A stretch of DNA of 64,000 nucleotides. It comes from Neoceratodus forsteri (Eukaryota; Chordata; Ceratodontiformes; Ceratodontidae). Location of the stretch: the NCBI GenBank assembly GCA_016271365.2, contig CM057459.1:487023501-487087500 (forward strand), given 5' to 3'. Shown here piece after piece: positions 45,061-56,792 of this stretch (positions are counted from its first letter, which is position 1; each line of letters starts with the position of its first letter). The position numbers were made by a program, and so were the translations under genes. Under the pieces are notes generated by a model that saw nothing but the letters and a program-made list of their open reading frames with translations, was not told the DNA's origin and ran no database searches.

Positions 45061-45905
45061 GACCTGGTTACAAAAACAATTCTGCCCGTATTTAATTATG
45101 CCAATGTCCACACCTCTGCTTCTGTCTCCTAGCTCTCAAAACTTGATACTCTTCTAAACTCATTCTGTCACTTCACTACCTCCTCCCCTTCCCTCACTCA
45201 CTACTGTTTCCTTTACTCCTCCCTCTCCATCTCTGCTCTTTCCCACAGATGGGAGCTCCACTGCCTCTTCCTCATTGCCAAATACTGGCTCAGAAATCTG
45301 CCCACATCTCCTCTCCCGCTTATCTCCTGTATGCTCCTCTTTCTACTCCTCTGCTCCAGGCATTCCCGTTCTTTCTCCCTTCCCCATCTTCACTCTAAGG
45401 TGGATCAGTTTGCTTCCTCCTATCGCCTCCCTCTTCTCTGGAACCAACTCCCTCTGGCTACTCATCACTCCTGCTCGCTTGCCTCTTGACGGTCCAACCT
45501 TTTCTTCTGCCCAACCCCAACTGCTGCTTCCACCCCTTCCCCACCCGGTCCCACCTAGCCTACTCTTTTCCTCTCTTCCCCAGAATCTCCCTCCTGATGC
45601 TACTCCACCTCCTCTCTACTATGGCTTTCAACTTGTGTACTTAGCTGTGGAACTCATAATTGCTGAATTGTCCAGATAATTTAACTTTGCTTGCACATAC
45701 TATAAAATGGTTAATGTAAATTCAAAACCTACCCAGGTGCTGCACTCAAACTCTGATGTTATGTAATGTAATGTCTTGATTTTATGTAAGAATGTAAATT
45801 TTATCTTGTACCCCCAGCTGATTGTTTCCCCGGGTCACACCTGGAAATGAGCCTCAGCTCAGTGTGCCTTTCCCATTCACAAACCTTTAAATAAATAAAT
45901 AAATA

Positions 45906-47470
45906 AAAGTGGAAAGGGGGGGGGGCTAGCTTTGGCAGCTCCTGACAGCCAAACAATTTATCAATTTAAAGAAGGGTGAGGTAAGGTAGTTAGGGAATCG
46001 CCAGCCCTATCTGCCCACACCCCAAATTTAACAGAGTTACCACAGAAAGGGGGTAAACAGAAGCCTAAAAGAGGGGCAAGGTCAGCAGTCGGGGGGAGCT
46101 TGTTCAAAAAAGTTACTGCCGTTGGAAGGGCCTCAAGCTCTCTTCTGACTGGCTGGCAGGGCCTCAGCACCAAATGCCTCAATCAGGTATGAGTAGGGTG
46201 GGCTAGAGTACTGAGGGAGTGTAGCTCGATCCTTTGTTCTCTCTCTTTCCCCACCAAGCTGACAAGAAGTGCAGTGTTAGGGCTCTGCCACCTATAACTC
46301 CTACTGCAAGAAAAGAGAAGGACAACAGGGAATGCTACATTTTAAAGGGGATAGGCTTGCCAGTTAAGGGGCTACCACTGCCAAGGCAAAAAAGTATTCT
46401 AGATAGAGAAGTCAGGTGGAGCAATTTAGTTCCAAAACTTTTGGGCCTTGATAGTCCAATCAAGAAGGAGTGAGCAGAAGCCAAGTTTTGCAGTTAACAG
46501 TCAAGATTCTTTGGAAAGTTGGTTATTTTATAGTTAAAGTTTGTAGGGAGGGTTCACCTGCTCGACGGAGGACCAAAGAGGACCAGAGATGCAGCTGAGT
46601 GAAACCAGGACCTGGGAGGACCAAAGGAGCAGCGGAGCCATCACGGGACATCAGCAGAGGACACCTCATTAATCCCTGGCCAGGTCAGTGCACCAAGGGC
46701 TTCATCTTCCTTATGGACATCACGGTTCATCTTCCTCATGGACATTACCCATTTGGGTTGAGGTATTAAAGACTGACTTCTAAAAGAAGCTTAAACTGTG
46801 TTTGGACATTTCATTGTTTGCATGGGGCTGGGGTGGAAAATGTGTGTTGCGACCAAGTTTTAGATTTTTCTTGTCAGGAAAAGAGAAATAATACTGTTTT
46901 GAACTAATGCTATTTAATTGTTTAGGCTGTGCAGCAATAATTTTGAACTTTAATACAGCCATTGCTGAAGTGAAAGAAATCAGTTAATCATGGTTTGCTA
47001 AATAAATAGACTCTATTGTTGAAAGAGATTTCTGCCCCTGTGGTAATATCCATAACACTGTTGTTATAGTTAGAATTCCATAACTCAAATTAATATCTGC
47101 CAGCCCTGTAACTAACCTTCCTTGCAGGTAGCTGGATTCCATTGCCCAAGTAGGTGAAAGCAGTGTGCAGGCAGGTGTTATAATTGGTTCCGCTATGTGG
47201 GGCAGACAATTTAAGTTGTAATGATGGGTTAAGCCAAAAAAGGTGGGCATTTTAAAGAAACTAAAAAAAGTACTAAAAAGGAAAAGGCAGATGTAACCAC
47301 TCACCCCTGCCTTTTAGCAAAAATGACAGGTGGCATGCTGTTGAAGCTGACAGCAGTTCCTTGTGGGGACTGGGTTCAGGGAGGATGAGGTTACTCGGCA
47401 CAGGGGGCCTAGGTTTGATTACTCTGCACAGGGGCACCCAAGTAAATCCGAACACAGGAAGCAATAACTG
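45906..47470 (+). other. Probable remainder of the 5' LTR and leader
   Basis: No coding motif is recognised. A polyadenylation-like TATTAAAGACTGAC lies at 46765. If the LTR runs to about 47050 it would be some 2.7 kb without the LINE, which is long; the end could not be fixed because the partner LTR is truncated. Confidence 0.4.
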
Positions 47471-48790
47471 TAATGTCCAGAACCAGGAATGGGATTCTAC
47501 AGAGTGGCTTTTATTCACATCCAAGCTGAACAAACAAAGCATAGATGGACCCCCACAGGGCTACATTCTTGGTAATGCAGATTAGAGACAACAGAACACT
47601 TTATCACTATTTCCAGCCCTCAGGATCTGAACCCACCAGGCACACAGCCCGGACTTGCACGCAGCTTTGGGTACACAGCCTGACTTGTACACTACTGGGG
47701 TTTTCCCCACGGGCCCGGCTCCCCCGCCGGCCACTTGATCTGCGGTCCATTTTGGGAAATGCACCAGTTATCCTGTTGTGGCTCCCCAAACCACACTAGA
47801 GCCTTCGACTCCTAGGGGGAATGTTCCTTCCAACCCTATGTCTGGGTACTTCCCTCATCATTGGCCAAGTGCCGGAGGCAAAGTAGAAATCCACAGAGCA
47901 AATCCATAGAGGTGGACCTGGTCACTAAAGATGGGGGTCTCCCACTTCCAGCTCCCACAGTCCATACCCAGCCATTTCTCTGGAAACTAAACATCTCTTT
48001 CACTGAAGCTTGGCAATGTAGATTACTGGGTAGATGTATGTCACATCTCCTCTACATGTCTTTTGACTTCCCAAAAAGCCCTGGACTTGAACATACTTTT
48101 ACTTTTTGGCTAAGCCTATTACTCTAGGCCTCCCACTATTTCAGTAGTCCTATCCCCACTATCACACAAGTCCCAGGGTGAAAACATGGACCCTTTCAGG
48201 AAGAGCAGACACTCACCCTCCGGTTGCAGATGCCCCACAGGCAATTCACAAATCTTCTTGTCTCCCAAAAACTCTGGAACAAATAGGCAGCTTTTCCATT
48301 AGTAGCAGAACCATGGGGTTGCCCCAGGAATATGCAGGGAACCGTTTCCTCTCCCCATCCCTGGAGGGAGGGGGCACTGAGACTGGAAACAGCGGTCTCC
48401 ACCACTTCAATTATCTTCTGTGTCTCTCTTTTTGGTGGAGACACACACCCTTTTTATCTAAAAGTAGCCCTCTGTCAGGGCTGAGGCTCCAAGAGCCTAC
48501 ATTGAGCTGCTGTGCTGCTTTCACAGCAAGCTCCCAACTCCAACTGACTACAGACTACTGTTCAAACCTCCCAACATTCTATTCCAACTCCCTTGCTGCA
48601 GATTCCATTGTGGCTCATGCAGCTGCGATAGTTCTACTGGTGATGTCATCCCTCAGTCTCAGCTGAGACTGAGAACAGAGTGAGACAGTGTGAAATCCAT
48701 TTAACTGGAGTTTCACAAGCTGCCTTCCCTGCCTACCACTAGGTCTTACTGGGATTCTAGTAACCCCAGGTAACAAGGGGGTTGCACAGA
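47471..48790 (-). repeat. Possible solo LTR (minus strand)
   Basis: In minus orientation the region ends ...GGACATTACA at 47471, has AATAAAAG about 40 bases before that end (47511-47518) and a GATAAAAAGGG TATA-like site near 48455. No second copy is present and no target duplication was confirmed. Confidence 0.3.
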
Positions 48791-48981
48791 AATCTCATTT
48801 GTGAAAATATCACAGACATTTTTTCTGACATGTTCAGAACTCAGTGGCCCAGGGTTCCTCAGACATGTATGAGCCGAGTAAGGGTTTTAGGCAGTTAGAG
48901 AGGAAAGATAGCTGGAGTCCAGTGGCATGGGGTAATGTGGATCAGGTGGGCTCTAACAATTAATTTGAGCAGTGGAGGAAC

Positions 48982-50050
48982 ATGTCAGGGCTGGATGCCA
49001 GTGAAGGTCCCCAGAAAATGCAGACTACACCAGCTGGAGAAGGCCGTGGATGGGTAAGACCAAGTGTAGTGGACAGCTGGGAAGAGGACAAACTAGTCAC
49101 AAAGAGAATGGATAGGCTGGAAAGCATGCTGACCAAGCTTGTCTCCAGTGTTGAACACATGAGTATGGCAATGGAGAACAGAGAGAGAGAAGAAGAGAAC
49201 CACAAGTGCTGGGCACATGGGAACTGTATCACACGTCTACTCCAGGAAAATGGAGAGATGCAGAACAAGATTATGCTGACCCCATTCAGAGTGATTACAG
49301 ACCTTTTTAAGCCAATACAACACCACCCACTGTCCCTATCTTCACACCATGAATGGGAAATAATTTACTTACTTTTGCCAGTGACCCCAAAGAAGACTCA
49401 AGGGAGTTCTTGAGAGGGTTTGAGCGAGTACTCAGGCAAGCTAATATCCCTGAAGAGAACTGGCTACAGCACTGGGAGGATGCCTTGCAAAGACATGCCC
49501 GAAAGTGGTGGCAGTATAATAGCAATCAAATTCAGAAATGGAGGCAGTGCAGACTGCATGTCTTACAATATTTTGACAGAATCCACAACTGGCAGCAGCT
49601 GAAAAGGGAGCTGGATCGGCTCCAACAGCCAAGAAACATGACTTTAGCCTGGACAAACGGGAAGTGTACCAACATCTTTACCCTGGAGCATGAGAAGAGG
49701 AAGGAGAGGAGTTCATCACAAGCACCTTAGAACCCAAACTGCAAAACCATTTTGTATGCATCAAACCCCTGACTACTGAGGATATGGTCCAAAAGGCCCA
49801 AGAATTTGCAGACAACCTGAAATGGTACTGAAACCCATTCAGCGTTGAGCCTTTTGACAGTCGGACCCCACCAATGGGACCTCCACACTGGTCACCAGAG
49901 GACAGGAGAAGTGGTCAGACCTAGCAGCCATGGCCAAACCAATGTTCAAGTGAGGCACCAGCATCAGGAGAAAAAAGGTGTTTCAAGTGTGACAGCACAA
50001 ATAATTTCAGTTACAGCTGTCCTCAGCAGCCACTAGCAGGATCAGCAGCT
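48982..50050 (+). pseudogene. Gypsy Gag
   Basis: Starts MSGLDASEGPQKMQTTPAGE at 48982, with a heptad-like charged stretch around LESMLTKLVSSVEHMSMAME. After a shift, 49353-49730 reads REFLRGFERVLRQANIPEEN and HARKWWQYNSNQIQKWRQC, a capsid-like region. After further stops a degenerate zinc knuckle appears, RCFKCDSTNNFSYSCP (about 49978-50025), with Asn where His is expected. The frame runs into the CR1 at 50058 and continues after it at 55281. Confidence 0.75.
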
Positions 50051-50429
50051 AATGTTATATGAACATATGAATGTGCCAACAAAAACAGACCACCCGGTCT
50101 ATCTAAGTCTACTCGAGTGTGCAGCCAAGATGCCTAGTTTGCAGCTGCCCCAACCCCCCCTTTTGTCATCCCACTGCCACCCCCCACTCTCACTCACCCC
50201 TGTTCCCTGTCCCATGCCCTTTTGAAGCTGGTTACAGATTTACATGATACCACCTGTTCTGGTAGGGCGTTCCATTTTGCTACCACCCTCTCTGTGAAAT
50301 AGTGTCTCCTCATGTCCTTCCTAAATCTTCCCCCCTCCATTCTTAGTCCGTGCCCTCTGGTGACCCTCTCCCTCCTTAACTTAAAGACCCCATCTGCCCC
50401 ATCCTTATTGATTCCCCTTAGATACTAGA

Positions 50430-52965
50430 ATGTCTTTATCATGTCCCCCCGTCCCTTCTATCCTCCAGGGTGTACATATTGAGGTCTCCCAGCCTGCTGT
50501 CATAGTCTGTCCACTCCATTCCACACATAATCTTTGCTGCCCTCCTCTGCACTACCTCTAGCAGCCTGATATCATGCTTTAGGTATGGCCTCCAAAACTG
50601 CACACAATACTCTAAGTGCAGCCTTACCAGCGATCTATAGAGGGACAAGATCACCTCACTTCACCTGGATGAAACCCCCTCACTATGCACCCTAGCATTT
50701 TATTCACTTTTGTAGCTGCTCTCCTGCACTGGGCAGTGTTGTTCATTGTCCCCGTTATCATTAACCCAAGGTCTTTCTCTTCCTCAGTGATCCCCAGCTT
50801 AACCCCCCCCCCACCAGTATTCTCTCCTTGGGTTCTTCACCCCAAAGTGCATAACCTTACACTTCTTTGCATTGAAACCCAGCTGCCACCTCTCTGACCA
50901 CTCAACTAGCTTGCTTAGGTCCCCCTGCAGCTGCTTCCACCCCTCCTCTCCATCCACCACTGCTCTGATTTTGGTGCCGTCAGCAAACAGACTTACCTTG
51001 CTCACCACCCCATGTCCAATGTCTGATATGAAGAGCCCAAACAATACTGACCCCAACACAGAGCCCTGTGGCATCCCACTCGTCACCGGCCTTGGAGTTG
51101 AGAGCTCCCCTCTCACCACCACCCATTGCAGCCTCCCACTCATCCAGCTTGTAATCCAGTTCATCATTTTTGCTTCTACTCCTACACCAGTTAGCTTCAC
51201 CACAAGCTGCCCATGAGGCACCGAATTGAAGGCCTTGTTGAAGTCCAAGTGAAGAACATCCACCGCATGACCCATATCCAGTTCACCTGTCACCCAGTCA
51301 TAATATTATATCAGGTTGGTTTGACAAGACTTCCAGGAAACAAACCCATGCTGCCTCATATCCTTGAGGCCATTGTCCTCCTGGTATGACACCAGTCTTT
51401 CCTTTAGTATCATTTCCATGAGTTTTCACACTATGGATGTGAGACTTACTGGACGTTAATTACCCAGTACATTCCTTGGCCTGCTCTTGTGTAATGGCAC
51501 TACATGTGCCATCCTCCAGTCCAGTGGCACACATCCCGACTCCAGGGAGGTGCTGTACAGATCTGCCAGTGGCTCCACCAACACCTCCGCCATCTCCCTC
51601 AGCACCATGGGGTGGATACCATCCAGCCCTGTGCCTTGTCTGTCTTCAGTGCCCTTAGTCCCTCTAGGACTCTACTTGCCTTAATTCTTCCATCTGTTGC
51701 TTCCTCTCCTCCTGTCCCCACCCTCCCAGACCATACTGGTAGCTGTCCCACCCTTTTCTTCCATGAACACGGAACAAAAGTATTCATTCAGTGATTCTGC
51801 CTGCTCCTCACCCTTTTCCATCCACTCCCCACCCCTTTTTATCCTCACTATTGTCTCCTTGCACTTTCTTTTCTCCCTGATGTATCTGAAGAAGTCTTTC
51901 TCCCCATTAATTCCCTGTGCTAATCTCAGCTCCCTCTGGGCCTTGGCTTCTCTCACTTTTCTGGTCACCTCCCTGGACCATCTTGCATATTCCTCCCTCT
52001 CCACTTCCCTCTCTGTCCTCCTAAACCGCTGGTGAGCCACTCGTTTTGGTCTCACCACCTCCACAACCTTGCTGTTCAACCAGCATGGTTTTCTTGCTCT
52101 GCTTCTCTTGCACTGTGCCTTGGTGCAGGCTTCTGTTGCCTCTTTAACCCCCCGTTTAATAATATCCCATTTCAGCTCCATGTCCATCTCATGCCTTATG
52201 CTCTCCAGTTTCTTTTTCAGTATTTCCTGCATCCTCCCAAAGTCCACCCCCCTGAAGTTTACCACCCGAGTAACTGATTTCTCTGGCTCCCCACACATCG
52301 TGATATTAAACCACACCATTTGGTGATCGCTCTTGGATAGTGGGTCCTCTACCTTTATTTCCTTCGCTGCCTTCCCATTCGACAATACCAGATCTAAAGT
52401 GTTCTTTAGCCTAGTAGGTACAGTAACCAACTGTGTCAGGATACCCTCCTGGATCGCATCCAGGAGCACTTACTCCCTAGCACTGGAGGTGACCGGAATG
52501 CTCCAGTCAACCCCCGGAAAGTTGAAATCCCCCACAATTACCACCTTCCCTTTTCTACATACCTTTTTGATTTGTCCCACTAGCTCCCTGTCAAGTTCCT
52601 CAGACTGGGATGGCAGCCTGTATATCACCCCAAGCCTCAGTTTCCTGCCCCTTGAGTCTAGGAGCTGTAACCAGATTGCCTCTGTTCTCCTTTCTTTCCC
52701 CCCCTCGTCCCTTGTGCGTTTGATCCCATCTCTCACATAAACTGCCACCCCCCACCCCCTCCTTATGGTCCTTCCTTTATAATTTGTATCCTGGGATTGC
52801 CAGATCCCAGTCCTGGCACTCAGTTGCCCACATTTCTGTGACAGCTGCAATATCCTCACTCCACACTGCTAAGAGTGCCTGTAGCTCAGCGGATTTGTTT
52901 CCTAGGCTTCTTTCATTCAATGAGACCGCCCTCCATAATGCCCCCTTTCCTTCACTAGCCTCCAT
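50430..52965 (-). pseudogene. CR1 ORF2: endonuclease and reverse transcriptase
   Basis: From the start: SLNERSLGNKSAELQALLAV and AAVTEMWATECQDWDLAI (52965-52777), GWGVAVYVRDG, GVIYRLPSQSEEL and VVIVGDFNFPGVDWS (52859-52470), then LDLVLSNGKA and SKSDHQMVWF with a long charged linker (52469-51681). The RT portion 51293-50799 has LHLDFNKAFNSVPHGQL, TSGMPQGSVLGSVLFGLFI and VSLFADGTKIR: FADD is FADG, so the active site is damaged. LSLYRSLVRLHLEYCVQFWR and VVQRRAAKIMCGM end the ORF (50654-50439). Confidence 0.9.
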
Positions 52966-53211
52966 CTTGTCCCTTCTACTCCCTCCTTTTTTGGCCTCCC
53001 TGAGTCATTCCCTGCTACCTGGGGGGTAGGCTGTGACTCCACTCTATTGGATCCCTGCCCACCTGCTGTCCACTTGCCACCCCCCCATCTAGTTTAAATC
53101 CACCCTTGTCGCAGTATACATCTCTAGTCTTTGCTTTAATACCTCCTTATCCTCTCCACTCAAGTGCAGCCTATCCCTTGCAAACAGACTGTTATTATCC
53201 CAGGTACTGCC

Positions 53212-54247
53212 TCAGCTGCCTACAACCCCATACCCCTTAGTTTGACACCATTCTACCAACCATGTGTTCAACTCTCTAATCCTCTCCTTTCTCATTGTGC
53301 TTGCACAGGGTATTGGGAGTACTTCAGAGAAGGCCACAGACTCCCCAGCCTCCTCACATAACCCTTCCAGTTCCTCAGTCCTCTCTCTTGTTACCTCCAC
53401 CATTTGCCCCACTAGGTTATTTGTCCCCACATGTACCACAATGTGTGGTTTCCTTCTACCCCACTTTACACACCTTAGAATTGCCTGTCCTGTCATGTCT
53501 GCCTTTAATCCTGGTGTGGATTCCACCCATATCTGACTGTGCCTCTCCTCCTTGCCACCCCATCTGATCCCCTTGATCATGGAGTCCACCAACACCAGTA
53601 CACCCCTTCTTTCCTTGTGCCCATCACCACCCCCCCACCCAGGTTCTCATTTTTGGAGCCACTCAAGACTGTGTTTTTGCCATGTGCCCCAGTGTCTTAC
53701 CCCTGTCCCTCCCAATTAAGACCCCTCCCTCTCCTCCTGTTTGACTGTCAACCTCCATCTCCCTCCTCACCTCTCCAAGTATTATCCCTTCCCGTCACAA
53801 CATGCTCAATCTCTCCACTAGTAATGCCCCTCACACCCTCTTCTTTGTGAGTGCTATCCCTTGTGCAATCACCTCCTGCATCCTCTTTTCCATGTGTTTC
53901 TAGCAAAGTAAACCTGTTCCCTATCCCCTTTGCCTTACTATGTGCTTTCTCCTCCCTCCCTCCCTCCTGCCTACTGCTGCTTCTCTTTTTCTAGGTTCTA
54001 CTAGAGTCCACCTTTCATCAGCTGGCTTCCTATCTAGTTTGACCTCTCCCCCCTTCCTTGACCCACTGTTTCTTCTCTGTGGTGCCCCCACAATACTCTC
54101 AGATGTCAGCCTGCCTACTGATGAAATCCTCCCCTCATCCCTGAACCTTCCCAGCTCCCTGCTCAACCACTGAATCTCTTCCTCAAGCCTTCTTAGCTTG
54201 TGGAATATTGGGCATTCTCCCAACCTCCACAGTATATTCATCAACAT
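53212..54247 (-). pseudogene. CR1 ORF1 with coiled-coil and esterase-like domain
   Basis: The 54247-53921 piece has FHKLRRLEEEIQWLSRELGR, a likely coiled coil, then RWTLVEPRKRE. The 53595-53212 piece has the esterase blocks PHIVVHVGTNNLVG and VAFSEVLPIPCAS, then NTWLVEWCQTKGYGVV. The final D/H block is expected near 53160 but is degraded. A middle section is lost or out of frame. Confidence 0.75.
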
Positions 54248-54860
54248 TGCTGCCCCACAACCATTTCACCCAACAATCCTACCCATGGTCCACACTACCG
54301 ATACAGCCTCTGCACACTAATTATCCTTACAGCAAGTAGAATTAAGTAATCCTAGCACAGCCTCTAACAGAAATACCTGATATATTCCAGTTGAAGGCCC
54401 CCTACAATATCCACCTATCACACTATCAGCAACTCACTGTGGATGCTGTACTCCTATTTCAGACCTACCTATGCTTTTTCCCTGCCCTGTGGCTGCATTA
54501 TTGGATAGAAGTAAATGAGCTGCACCTGAAGCCCCTTCCTCTAATTGCAGGGCAGGTGTTCCCCCTTAAATGAGCTGTGATCCGGGAGGAAGGGGTGGGA
54601 GGGTGGGGTTGGGCCACACATGGCTCTCATGAGAGTGTATCAGTCCTGTGTCTGCCCCTAACTGCACCTCCAAGCACTGCAACCTCCTTTGTAGGAAGGT
54701 CCCACACAAACACTGCGTTAAACAAGTTGCTCTACTGCCCTAAAGTCACAGACTGAAAAATAGTGTAATGCTTATCCAGCAATTAGATCCTTTCCCCAAC
54801 TGCTCAGCAAAAGAAGGTTCAGACAACCTCTGCCAGACCCCAACTGCTTCTGCAGTTAAC

Positions 54861-55272
54861 AGACATCAAATACAATTTCCAACGCACAGAAATGGCAGCT
54901 AAAAAATGACTTTAAATCAACTTACAAACACACACAGCAGCTAAAGGCCCTCTCTCCCTCTCCTCTAGCTGAAGACTGACTGAGATGGTAGTTAACCATC
55001 ACATTCTAACAGCACTAATCCCTGTAATATGATGCCTGCACTTACAGGCCAGAGAGCAACATTTAAACACAATCACCAATTTGTCTGCTAGAATCCCTTA
55101 ACCCTGCCCAAACCAAATTTAAAAGCACAAATAAAAAGACAGTTAGGAACAGACCTCAAATACAATTTACAACACACAGAAATGGCAGCTAAAAAACTAC
55201 TTTAAATCAACTTACAAACACACTTAGCAGCTAAAGGCCCTTTCTCCCTCTCCTCTAGCTGAAGACTAGACT
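54861..55272 (-). repeat. Duplicated 5' module of the full-length CR1
   Basis: About 120 bases at 54861-54981 recur at 55150-55272 (shared blocks CAGAAATGGCAGCTAAAAAA, TTTAAATCAACTTACAAACA, CTCCCTCTCCTCTAGCTGAA). The outer copy ends exactly at the element's 5' terminus, so the module behaves like a ~290-base 5' monomer present a little over one time. Confidence 0.85.
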
Positions 55273-55273
55273 A

Positions 55274-55747
55274 AATGTTACCAGTCCAGTGGAGGAACCC
55301 AGCTTGGCTACCAGTGCAAGTCCACTGGAAACTGCAATAGTCATCAGGAACGCAGCAGGTTCAAAGGAAGAAGGAAAGGCACAGTTATTGTATCTCACTG
55401 TCACGCTGGCAGGGACTCCAGTGCAAGGTCTGGTCAACACAGGTGCAACCTCCACCATTATTTTACATAAAGCATGGAGACATTATCCAGAGACATGGTC
55501 CAGGTACCAAAAGGGAACAGAGGTGGAAGTCATACTCACTTCAGAAGAGGTCTATCATCCATTGGGACATGGTGAGGTAGAGATTGGAGCAATGGGAAGG
55601 GAGTGGAAGTGCCACGCTCTTATCTTTGATCATTCAGTGGCAGATGTGATACTGGGTATAGACATTATCAAGGACTTAAAACTAACAATTAATGGCTGCA
55701 GCAAGACTGTGACCACACCACAGGGTTCAGCAGCCCTAACCTCATAG
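55274..55747 (+). pseudogene. Gypsy protease
   Basis: The 152-codon frame from 55289 shows the retropepsin active site as LVNTGATSTII (Asp to Asn at residue 50, inactivating) and a C-terminal VADVILGIDIIKDLKL block, matching the ILGxD motif. The frame is open upstream to the CR1 insertion, consistent with a Gag-protease fusion in the parent element. Confidence 0.85.
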
Positions 55748-55964
55748 GAAATCCCAGTTTCTGAGCCAACCCTTGTGCCAGTAATGGATGGAGGGACCAC
55801 AGAACAGGTTACCACCATCTTGCAGCTAGAACCAGGGCAAATCTTATGTGATGCTGCCTCACTAATCTGCAGTCCCACCGAGGAGGGAGAAGAGAATGCA
55901 GTGACTATGGCAAAGACTCAGCTCCAAGAAGTTCTGCAGCAGTTCCCTTAGGTGGTGACAGCAA

Positions 55965-56792
55965 GTGCGACATACTAAAGTGCATAGCTATGCCATCCAC
56001 AATGGAGATGCTCAGCCCTTGAGTAGTCACCCTTGCCTCTACCTCACACAAAAGAAAGAGGTCATCCATGAGCAGCTTGCAGAGATGCTAAAGGAGGGCA
56101 TTATTTGGCCTTCAACCTCAGCTTGGTCATCCCAATTTGTTCTTGTTCCGAAGAAGGATGGCACTACCAGATTTTGCATTGACTATCGTAAGCTCAGTTC
56201 CATGACTGTTGGAGATGCCTATCCAATGAAAAGCTTAAGAGAAAACTTTGACAGATTGACTAATGCTAAAATCTTCTCCACTCTTGACCTCCAGAATAGC
56301 TATTGATAGACACCGGTGGAACCAGCAGACATATGGAAAATGGCTTTCACAACATATGAAGACTTGTTTGAATTTACAGTCCTGCCATTCGGGCCAAAGA
56401 ATGCCCCAACTTCCTTCTGGCATCTCATGGATGAGGTTTTGAGAGGCATACAGTACAAGTTCTGTTTGGCTTACATGGATGATGTAATAGTTTACTCAGC
56501 TACACTAGAGGATCATCTCATCCATTTGACAGAGGTGCCGCAGAACCTGAGGTTACATGGACTGACTATTAAAACAGAAAAATGTTCTTTTTTGCTGAGT
56601 CAAATAAAGTTTTTAGGATACATAACTTCCAACAGAGGAATCACTCCCAAGTCTACAACACTGGAATCCATCCAACACTTTCCAGCACCAAGAAAAGCGA
56701 AAGATATTCAGTATTTCATGAGTCTTTGCAACTGGTATGGTGTTTCCATCCCTAATCTGGAAGAGTTGGCAGAACCAATAAACGTGTTAAAT
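55965..56792 (+). pseudogene. Gypsy reverse transcriptase
   Basis: Frame 55965-56306: EMLKEGIIWPSTSAWSSQFV, LVPKKDGTTRFCIDYRKLS and AKIFSTLDLQNSY, then a stop where the next codon should be. Frame 56316-56819: AFTTYEDLFEFTVLPFGPKN, FCLAYMDDVIVYS (intact YMDD), KTEKCSFLLSQIKFLGY and the connection toward RNase H. Cut at 56792 by a CR1. Confidence 0.9.

Larger units (their letters stand above)
43190..45905 (+). mobile_element. 5'-truncated L2/Rex1-like LINE in the 5' LTR
   Basis: The coding part begins in the linker after the endonuclease (PLKKARVNSIHHPWITSDL), passes through RT and the C-terminal domain (LPLLWNQLPLATHHSCSL), and ends with CACACCTGGAAATGAGCC, then (AAAT)n at 45887-45906. The 5' end is near 43190. 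A 300-base internal tandem duplication lies at 44453-45052. Confidence 0.8.
50058..55273 (-). mobile_element. Full-length CR1 LINE (family B) with 7-bp target duplication
   Basis: AATGTTA occurs at 50051-50057 and 55274-55280, and the gypsy gag-protease frame is restored if the 5216 bases between are removed. The 3' end (50058) carries TATGAACATATGAA octamer-type repeats; the 5' end is at 55273. It contains a 5' region with a duplicated module, ORF1 (54247-53212) and ORF2 (about 52965-50430), all with stops. Confidence 0.9.

Noticed and set aside
52333..53850. Long plus-strand frames rich in Ser and Pro
   Set aside because: They are antisense shadows of CR1 ORF1/ORF2, whose minus-strand frames carry the conserved motifs.
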